Part shown: piece by piece, positions 58,001 through 64,000 of the stretch
Position numbering within the stretch: the stretch's first letter is position 1
Layout: each line of letters opens with the position of its first letter
Assembly (NCBI RefSeq): GCF_902459465.1
Contig: NC_047073.1
Location: forward strand, 6,138,001-6,202,000
Source of the DNA: Asterias rubens
Lineage: Eukaryota; Echinodermata; Asteroidea; Forcipulatida; Asteriidae
Reading direction: 5' to 3'
DNA: 64,000 nucleotides
Program-made: the position numbers and the translations under genes
Notes under the pieces: generated by a model
Database searches by the model: none
The model's input: only the letters and a program-made list of their open reading frames with translations
Told to the model about the DNA's origin: nothing

Positions 58001-60694
58001 ATGTTCCATTCAACTCGGCTCCGCCTCGTTGAATAGAACATTCCATCTTTCAACTCATGAACATATTCGCACCATTGCACTCATAAACATTCATTATGTG
58101 TATAATATTGCACGGCTCATATCACACCCAGCGCCTTGTGTGTTCTAACTGCACGCAAAGTTTGGTTGAAGATACGTTATCAAACACGTGCTCGTGGAAT
58201 ACGAACAAGTATAGCGCGTCTGCGTCCATTATATCCAACTTGGCCTCTTTGGATATGTGATAACTTGCAATAGCAAACAGCTGCCCTTGGTATTGCCGCA
58301 GTTGGGACCTCCACCAGCTTTATCTGGACCTTCACCAGCGACAATTCCCAAAGAAGAAGTTGGAGTAACTTGTAGAAGTGCCCGCCGTGGTTTCCTGCCT
58401 TCTGGTTGATGCAGTAATGCCATCCCTCTACGCCGTTGTTGGTTCTGATACTCCTCATGAATACTGACCATTACAGACTCTTGTCTGCAATATTTAGGCA
58501 ATGAGCAAACTCCAACAGTGCATCATACAAATGTAGATGCCCCAAATCACCACGTCTTTAAGGTACAGTTTCACCCCCTAGGGCCTCCTTGTTACACTTC
58601 CTTGCAGAGGATTTAGGTCATATGTAGGAGTAATCGTTAAATGTCCTTGATTCTTAGTACTTATCAAGACAGTACCAAGTAGTTCCATGCGTCCTCCTAG
58701 TTGCGATAATGTAACCCACCTCTCTCCGTTGGGAGGAGGCTTCTGTTATCGCAACTAGCGTCATCCATGCTCTGTCCTTGCCCCATGTTTGGAGTTATCG
58801 CAATTTCCACTAGGCTGATTTTGCTGAATTGTTGAAAGACACCGTATGGGAATGTAACGGGCATGCCCGCACCGTTAATGTTGAGCAGTGATGTTTCAGG
58901 CTACTGAGTTCCACAACGTCAGAGGGCGGGCTGCCGGTCGTCAAACTTCTCTTGGTCTTCGGGGAATATTGGGACTTATTCGGGACCAGGGGAGGGGTGG
59001 ACAATAGTCACTATTATTTTATCACTTAGTAAAAGGGACGGGAGAATTGATCATAGAAGGGGGATGGCGTGGGACAACGACTGGTTCCTGCTGAAGATGA
59101 AGGCTGCAAAGGCTGACTAAAGGCTGACTAAAGGCTGACTAAAGGCTGACTAAAGGCTGACTAAAGGCTGACTAAAGGCTGACTAAAGGCTGACTAAAGG
59201 CTGACTAAAGGCTGAAGTGTTATTTGGTCCTAGAACTCTTAAGAGTCCCTGCCTGTAAGAATGTACCAAATTAGGGGGGGGTGTGATTCATGGGTTCGCA
59301 GATCTTCTTCTAAAAAATTAGAATTAGTTTAGAAACTTTGTTCATCATCAGATTAGCCCAGTGTGGTAGGACGGTACTCCTAGAACTATTTCGGTTTCGT
59401 CCGGCTATCGTCTCCTGTTGTGGGAGACGATAGCCGGACGAAACGGAAATAGTTCTAGGAGTACAGTCGTTTGACCAGTTCTGGATCACTTTTTGAATTC
59501 ACATTGTTTTTTGTTGCAATCTCTTTGATATCTTAAACAAAAAAGTTTATCAGTTTACCTAAACATGACATAAAACTCACCAAGTATTCACTGACAAAAA
59601 AAGATTAGTTCTTTTGAAGAGGCTTTGAGAAAAGTATCGTCACCTGTTTGACCAGTTCAGGATCAGTTGAATCTATTCTGAATCAGTAGAGTGCCCTTTA
59701 TTGCAAACCCATACTCCCATTCATAAAACTGTCTCTCAAGGACACGAAACTTCAGAGGTGTTTTGGCATGGACTTGGACTTCCTTTCTTTAGTGAATGTC
59801 ATGCAAGTGTCTTCAATAGCAGTGCAAAAACCCAGCGACAAAACCACAAAACAACAGCAAAGGCAAATGAAAAAGTGAAGCGAACCTAAAAAGCATTATT
59901 GACCCCTCCAAGTTTAATTTCCTCAACAACAAAAAATCTACAAGAATTTGTTGAAGTAGGCCTAATGTTTCTCAAAATCAACTAAATAGGCCTAACTTTC
60001 TACTGCAGTAGTATGATTTTACCTTACTTAGTAAGTTAGTGCGGCACCATTTGACGCAATGAGATGTTGAGTGATCCTGAACTGGTCAAGGGTAAGTTGC
60101 CCCCACAAAGAAGATTTTGATAACTTTGTCTCTTCAAAAAAACAAGATGACTGCACAGTATTTACAGGATTTTTTTTTTACACATTCTTATCATTTTACA
60201 TAAATATTTTTTGCCCCGGCACTCCAATTCTAAAGGTAAGACGTTTTAACAGTGTTTTTCAACCAACATTTTTAAACAAAAACAACCCTCAGGAAAACGG
60301 CCATAATTTATTTGCTGATGGGAGTGATGATGTTTGGCACCTTATTTTGGGTTTGTTGGTTTAATGGGTGTTAATCTTCACATTTATCAACAGAAATTGG
60401 TAATAATGAGAAGTGATATAATTATTTGGTTTTTGCAAAGTTGAAGTGATCCCGAACCGGTCAATGATCCCCAACTGGTCAAATGACTGTAGTAGGACGG
60501 CAGTCAGTACAGTATAATAAGTGCATGGACTTCTACCATTTATGGTCAGTGCTACTGCTCCATGGTGCTACCATGGAGGTAGAATAGTGGTAAATCGTTT
60601 CAAAATACGGTCTCTTAAAATGTGTCATTAATACTTACCGATCAGACCCACGAATGGCGATATTCGACCTGGTGTGGAACGCTTTTCGAAACAT
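43001..60694 (-). CDS. EIF2D: eukaryotic translation initiation factor 2D
   Basis: Delivers initiator and other tRNAs to 40S subunits independently of eIF2 and acts in ribosome recycling; cytoplasmic. Thirteen exons: 60694-60639, 57452-57262, 55701-55618, 54448-54250, 53089-52836, 52263-52146, 51166-51017, 50208-50050, 48498-48409, 46743-46651, 45288-45156, 43874-43700, 43074-43001 (TGA). All have GT/AG borders and the phases close exactly to 592 codons (591 residues; vertebrate EIF2D is about 580-590). The N-terminus MFRKAFHTRSN and RRKLRSTICEQFP, WKHPDLLPSLSTWPPVLDK and LPGVVPQNGGLPQ form the PUA-like module. The linker is acidic (exon 5). LLTSNFYRSH and KKTSFKKLSKFLQ belong to the winged-helix/SWIB part. 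VTVIQNLEFYGIEP, VIIQGKQ and PKKHIQGLE are the SUI1/eIF1-like domain. No lesion seen; introns are inflated by mobile elements. Confidence 0.96.
43075..43699 (-). other. EIF2D last intron
   Basis: Holds a SINE-like segment at about 43125-43390 (GCACTTCTTAAGGGTTCACAAG, CAGAAACACAGAAGCAA) and AT-rich sequence. No exon-like signal. Confidence 0.4.
43970..44315. repeat. dispersed repeat family C copy in an EIF2D intron
   Basis: Contains TTTGGGTACTTTT, AAGATAATGATGGTAAAAAG, GTAGTTTTTGAGAAATAAG and AGTAGGGATTCATGTCATG. Collinear copies are at 63560-63965, 49300-49650 (partial) and 61935-62175 (partial). Its ends suggest a non-autonomous element, but terminal repeats are not clear. Confidence 0.6.
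44365..44475 (-). repeat. tRNA-derived SINE, family 1, minus orientation
   Basis: GGCTCGAACCCACACTCCGC is a B box in reverse, followed by ACACTAGAGCTGAG and TTGACCCCTCAACCATGAC. It matches 50803-50910 and, in sense, 56265-56412. Confidence 0.6.
44817..45065 (-). repeat. MITE, 'AAAGGCAGTGG' family, truncated
   Basis: It begins AAAGCGGTGGGCACTATTGG and includes GGGGAGAGGTTGATAGTATAAAAC. It breaks off near CTTTCAACTTTG, where other copies continue for another ~130 bases. Confidence 0.75.
45405..46222. mobile_element. 818-bp foldback element in EIF2D intron 10
   Basis: Arms 45405-45655 and 45980-46222 are inverted copies: ATAGAGGACCAGATTTAGAC against GTCTAAATCTGGTCCTCTAT, and TGACCTAATTTGCATATTTA against its near complement. 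Loop of about 320 bases. It lies between exons 10 and 11. No coding frame. Confidence 0.85.
46744..48408 (-). other. EIF2D intron 9
   Basis: 46870-46965 duplicates part of 33600-33700 (CCTATTGGTGGAGAGCGC). 47490-47600 has A, G and T homopolymer tracts. 47205-47235 has CTTAAACAGCCGTTTAAAATC, also near 54585. No exon-like signal. Confidence 0.5.
48575..48776. repeat. 200-bp palindrome in EIF2D intron 8
   Basis: Arms of about 80 bases (GAAAGGTTTGCGGTAACACC to GTTGGT.TCAACTCG and the inverse) surround a ~40-base loop (TTTCGATCAGTTCGATCAGC). Its ends carry the GGTTTGCGGTAACACC start shared with 2095, 6385 and 48785, suggesting two head-to-head copies. Confidence 0.85.
48785..48935 (+). repeat. 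dispersed repeat, family 'GGTTTGCGGTAACACC'
   Basis: TTTGGTTTGCGGTGACACC, ACTTGCTAGGTAGATTTTG and AAAAAGAACTGTCCTG in the same order as 2095-2260. It lies directly beside the palindrome. Confidence 0.6.
49300..49650. repeat. dispersed repeat family C, partial copy
   Basis: AGAAGATAATGGTGAAAGAC, TGAAATGCTTTACTTTTTGAG and the tail TTGTGATACACAAGTGTGGG align with 43970-44315 and 61935-62175. It lies in EIF2D intron 8. Confidence 0.45.
50484..50802 (+). repeat. MITE, 'AAAGACACTGGACACTATTGG' family
   Basis: Terminal repeats AAGACACTGGACACTATTGG and CCAATAGTGTCCACTGCC, inner GAGACCTCAAATTC hairpin. Shorter than the reference copies, with about 70 bases missing in the 5' third. Directly followed by a minus-strand SINE (50803-50910). 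Confidence 0.82.
50803..50910 (-). repeat. tRNA-derived SINE, family 1, minus orientation
   Basis: TTAAGGACACAAGTGTCACG, AACTCGAACCCACACTCTTC and GAGTCCGGTGCTC form the reversed tRNA-like head. Confidence 0.6.
51296..51475. repeat. short inverted-repeat element (GGGCCCAAT/GCTTAAGCA family)
   Basis: Starts AGGGCCCAATCTCAAAGAG and ends GCTCTATGAAATTGGCCCCT. The interior has GCTTAAGCACAAAAAGTAGC and ACCAGCCAAAATACC. About 180 bases, in EIF2D intron 6. The rest of that intron carries the inverted ACCAAGGCATTTTTTCC block at 51905-51985. Confidence 0.7.
52370..52748 (-). repeat. MITE, 'AAAGGCACTGGACACC' variant
   Basis: Terminal repeats AAAGGCACTGGACACCTTTGG and CCAAAGGTGTCCAGTGTCTT. It lies about 90 bases from EIF2D exon 5. 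Confidence 0.82.
53621..54050. repeat. left arm of the inverted repeat flanking EIF2D exon 4
   Basis: Begins GTATACAAATATTGAGTGGC and ends GACAAGGATCTGTATGTCAG. Within it, 53640-53790 is itself a hairpin around CGAGGCAAAGCCGAGCG. Reverse-complement partner: 54871-55390. Confidence 0.85.
54871..55390. repeat. right arm of the inverted repeat flanking EIF2D exon 4
   Basis: Begins TACTGACATACAGATCCTTG and ends CCACTCAATATTTGTATAC, the reverse complement of the left arm's ends. It has an extra ~110-base segment at about 54915-55030. The hairpin core lies at 55225-55380. Confidence 0.85.
55797..56150 (+). repeat. MITE, 'AAAGGCACTAGACACC' variant
   Basis: Starts AAAGGCACTAGACACCTTTGG, ends ACATGTCCAGTGCCTT. 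Inner words CAGGCCTGAGACCTTTTAAT match 3735-3980. Confidence 0.78.
56265..56412 (+). repeat. tRNA-derived SINE, family 1
   Basis: GAACGAGCGGATAAGGCC (A-box region), GGGTTCCAGTCCCGGTCGAG (B box), then GTCCTTAAGCAAGACACTT and CCTTCGGATGGGACGTTAAA. It is the best sense copy, directly abutting the MITE at 56411. Confidence 0.7.
56411..56802 (+). repeat. intact MITE, 'AAAGACAGTGGACACTATTGG' family
   Basis: Terminal repeats GACAGTGGACACTATTGG and CCAATAGTTTCCACTGCC; inner GAGACCTCAAGTTC hairpin. Collinear over its length with 37545-37935. Confidence 0.88.
57695..57775. repeat. perfect-arm hairpin in EIF2D intron 1
   Basis: CTTTTTCGTTCCATCCGAAA, AGTACCATTGCAC and the exact inverse flank a short TGGCAG centre. 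It lies inside a longer stretch with GATTGGTCGATCCATAGCAAC. Confidence 0.85.
57935..58115. repeat. hairpin element in EIF2D intron 1
   Basis: Arms ATAATGAATGTTTTTCATTC and TGGTGCGAATATGTTCAT pair with the 3' half; the centre is CAACTCGGCTCCGCCTCGTTG. Architecture resembles the hairpin cores at 53640-53790 and 55225-55380. Confidence 0.8.
58180..58458 (-). pseudogene. transposase C-terminal remnant (MULE-like)
   Basis: One open segment reading RTNNGVEGWHYCINQKAGNH, followed by FYKLLQLLLWELSLVKVQI. The RTNNxVEGWH motif is characteristic of transposase domains in MULE/FLYWCH-associated proteins. It has no start, no catalytic region and no neighbours that complete it, so it is a decayed fragment inside EIF2D intron 1. 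Confidence 0.5.
59111..59214 (+). repeat. 11-bp tandem repeat in EIF2D intron 1
   Basis: About 9.5 near-perfect copies of GGCTGACTAAA. Intronic and likely unstable in copy number. Confidence 0.95.
59375..59463. repeat. 89-bp hairpin MITE, family 'TTTCGTCCG.CTATCGTCTC'
   Basis: Arms of about 41 bases (TACTCCTAGAACTATTTCGG and the inverse) have one mismatch and a 7-base loop. Same family as 23165-23256. The flanking words GTAGGACGG and GTTTGACCAGTT recur inverted at 60070-60500, suggesting insertion into another inverted-repeat element. Confidence 0.85.
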
Positions 60695-60860
60695 TTTTAA
60701 TGTTAGCTGTCATCAGACGATACGACCATGTGTGAGATCCCTCCCTACCTTGCAATGATTTGTTGTGAAATATTTTATGTGTTTCATACATACCGCCCTC
60801 AACCGGTGGTAATTTTAAGAAATGATTATGAAAGATAAAAACTTTCACAAAATAATTAAA
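60695..60860 (-). promoter_or_regulatory. EIF2D 5' UTR and promoter region (approximate)
   Basis: Sequence upstream of the ATG at 60694-60692. No TATA box or initiator can be assigned with confidence; placed by position only. Confidence 0.3.
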
Positions 60861-63800
60861 ATAGTTATGTCATTGAAGTGAAAACTATTATTCACGCACT
60901 CGGATTTAGAAAGATTAAATTATCATACATTTTTGAGGAGTTTTTCCACCAAAAAGGCTTTTCAGATAACAGGGTACTTTGATATAGGCTTAGAGCCAAA
61001 AAATGTTCTTTGTCTATAGATGGTCAGATTTATAATACTAACATGAAATTAAAGTTTTTTAATTGAACATCTCGAGGTTTGTAATGTCCCCCCCCCCCCA
61101 CTCCCATAGATGCACACACAACAAAGGGACATTTTGTTAGTGTTGGCCTGGGATATACACGACGGTAATTGTTACATTACATTTTAGTTTTTGCTACAAA
61201 TCATGTTAAAAAAAAGAAAACACCCACTGTGAGCGAATCTGTGACATTATTTTGTCTCAAATGGCAACAATTGACACTCTATGCATCATAAGGGACTGAG
61301 TACACACTCATATTAGGCAACTATTATGATTGTGGAAACCAAATAAGCAAGAAAATTTCTCTGGAGGTATAGTTTCAGCTGGCTGTCAGGGGGTCGGTGG
61401 GGGACTCTAACCATCTGAAATGTCTAACACAACTCAAGCGTGCAATTCTATGTTACATTAAAATCGTTTGTATTTAAGTGAATGGGGTGGGGGGGGGGGC
61501 GTGAGACAAAAAAGAGAAACATAAGAATGAGTCACTTCAATGACAGCTCCATTCATGATGTTTAATGATTAAATTCTACAGAATAGTAATGCCATTTGCA
61601 ATATTTTAATAAACAAAACAATTTTCTCTTAGGACAATTTCTACTTGAGAAACAAAATGGCAAAATGGAAGTTTGGTTTCATAATTTTAATAACTCTACA
61701 ATAATAATTTTATAAATGAAGCACTTCTTCATTACAAGGGATGGGTTTGGCAGGGGATGTTACCTAACCTTAATCCTTTGCCTTTCTGCGTATAAATGTC
61801 TTTTATTCTAACTGGATCTGACAATGCTGCTTACATTCTATTCTTAAAATAAAGAAACATCAAACAGCACACCATGTACATTTAAAATTTATATAGCGCC
61901 AAATCCATCAAAATCAATACTCCATTGTGCTTACAGAGTACATGGTACATGATGGTTCAAATGGTGGAAAACTTCTTTTGAAATGTTTTTACCTGAAATG
62001 CTACAATTTTTGAGAAACGCATTTTATGAAACAATTATTTTTTGAAGTCCGACATCCGATGTGAAAACAGTGATAAGATTTTTACTATTTTTGAGTGACT
62101 TCTTAAACATTCATAAGGTTTATTATTTCATGTGCATATTGGGCTACACATGCAAACCTTAGTCTTTGACACATACCGATGTTTGCTTTAAAAATACATT
62201 TTACTCCACAGCAAACAAACAGTAATACAAATCACAGTCACAACACCAGGGACTCTCACAAATTGTTGTATCTTCACATAATATAAAAACCAACTACAAA
62301 TGGTCCTGAGAATGAAAGAATACAATTGCATACAAATTTTGTTACAAATTATGCCCTGCAGAAACTTGGCACAAGTAACAAACAATTCTTTCTCACAGCA
62401 AATGATGTGAAGAAGACTGCACTTTCGTTAAAAGGGTGTATTGCCATGATTCAAAGTCTTGTGGCTGTACATTGAATTATTAATATTAATTTTTGTGTTA
62501 GCAGTTAGCAGTTAGCACTGTGTGCTTGACAGTACTTTCTCGAGCTCTGTGAACAAATCACAGGCATATTACTCTGGTTGGATTCGAACCCATGACCTTT
62601 TCAATTCTAGAGTAGTGTCTTACTAACTAGACTTATGAAATGATTCTCACCCAGTTACTTCATGTGCAAATCATCCCTTTATATCTATAGAGAGTGCACA
62701 TGTGTATGCTGTAACAACATGTAGTGCGAGTTCATAATTCTATGTACAGCCAAAGGCCTGCTTTGATAATGACGATACAGCACCTAAAAAAAATGTATAC
62801 AACAATTGTTTTGAAAGACCCAAATTCTCTATTAAAAACAAAATATAGCGCTAACCTGTAAAACAATTATGCAAATAGGGTATAGTCACACTTTGATCAA
62901 AACACTGAATAAAAGTTAAAGTTTTGTGTGGGATTTTACGAATAATCACATAAGTATGTTTATAAATATTGATTCATAGGAAAAATTGAAATAAGAAACT
63001 TGGGTTTGGGAACTATTTCATAGCACGTGGCAGTAGTACAGGCTAAACAGTTCTCAGGACATTTGATTCTGATACCAAATTTATAAAAACCAAAAGCTTT
63101 AAAATGAAAAACAGTTAAATGTTGAAGATCATAACCAGTCATGTATTTTCTACATACTTTATTTATAACCAAATCCAGCATTGTAATGAAGACATAGAAA
63201 GTGCAAGACCTCAAGACAAACAATACAATTAACCAACAAAAAACAAAACAACTACATAATTAAGTTAAGTACATTTGACCATTTACACCATTAAGCAAGG
63301 AACACACCAAGTTAAGGTCATAGCTCAGTGCCAGTGTTTCTGCTACTAATTAGACATGTAGGGCACACTCTTTCTCTAGCGTTACCCTGGTGCTTTGGTC
63401 AAATATGCCAGAAGCCTGTGTAATGAGTAACAACATTTAAAACACTGCGACAGGACATATGCAAAAGATTGGTCTACATTCAACTACAATGCTGAAATGT
63501 CCATTTTATGCTTATCTACTCCATTTCAATAGAGTTGGAACTCTATATCCCAAATCGCACTTAGAGGGTTTGGGTACTTTTTGTACAACACAAAACAGAA
63601 AATCCACAGATTAAAAAAAACTCATACACGGTTTGAAGATAATGATGGTATAAAGCTTCCCATAAAACATTACTTGCTAAGGTGCAGTGCTGTAGTTTTC
63701 GAGAAATTGAGTAAAATAATTTCACAAAAATAGTTTTCGTCTCATGTGATGAAAATTATTTAAGCATCAACGTATGTACTGGTAAATACAGTGTACACGC

Positions 63801-64000
63801 TAAAATAATACCATATTTACTTGACTCTCCTGAAAACATTGCTCTGTGAGTATCACTTTTTTCCCTCAAAAACTTGAAGACTCATGAAGCAGAAACTTTG
63901 ACAGGTAAATTATATTACATACATCTTCATTCACCACTGTGAGTAGGGATTCACGTCATGACCAAAAACAAAAGGTAGGCCTATCAAAACCCATAAAAGC
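60861..64000. other. gene-free right end of the window
   Basis: No credible exon on either strand. Contents are homopolymer C and G runs (61085-61100, 61488-61500), a family C fragment at 61935-62175, a minus-strand SINE of family 2 at 62505-62630 (GGATTCGAACCCATGACC) and a family C copy at 63560-63965. The ATTTATATAGCGCCAAATCC at 61887-61907 is probably a SINE tail. Confidence 0.5.

Overview
The window looks like nuclear DNA of an echinoderm, most likely a sea star. It has intron-rich animal genes, a yolk vitellogenin gene, a full-length BEL/Pao retrotransposon and a dense load of short inverted-repeat transposons and tRNA-derived SINEs. The assignment to sea star is inference: sea urchins use a different major yolk protein, and no species-specific marker is visible.

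Four host genes can be reconstructed by splicing by eye. In each, the exon phases agree from end to end. (1) 1-6845 (+): the last nine exons of a vitellogenin, including the von Willebrand D domain and the stop; the 5' part lies outside the window. (2) 13016-8145 (-): an eight-exon gene for a roughly 984 or 998 residue protein of unrecognised N-terminal architecture ending in a divergent protein kinase domain. It contains a tandemly duplicated exon and a 36-bp coding minisatellite, and is tail-to-tail with vitellogenin. (3) 31668-35770 (+): a two-coding-exon BTB-BACK-Kelch (KLHL-type) protein of 611 residues. (4) 60694-43001 (-): a complete 13-exon EIF2D gene encoding 591 residues.

Between and inside these genes lie mobile elements. 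13.6-23.3 kb is a nest of transposons. It holds a frameshifted copy of a vitellogenin exon, an element with 143-bp internal duplications, a palindromic element inserted into an older MITE, and a 4.3-kb unit bounded by identical 146-bp inverted repeats that carries a broken RecQ-like helicase. It also holds a large inverted repeat itself split by a 287-bp foldback element. 23480-30941 is a BEL/Pao element with nearly identical LTRs and 5-bp target duplications; its polyprotein is interrupted by one in-frame TGA between protease and reverse transcriptase. An interstitial telomere-like array lies at 36.97-37.52 kb. EIF2D introns carry many MITEs, and its exon 4 is bracketed by roughly 450-500 bp inverted repeats.

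The host genes show no common pathway: yolk storage, signalling, ubiquitin-ligase adaptor and translation initiation. Their proximity looks incidental. The best candidates for undescribed biology are the kinase gene with its expanding linker, the helicase-bearing inverted-repeat unit, the TGA-interrupted BEL polyprotein, and the inverted repeats around EIF2D exon 4.
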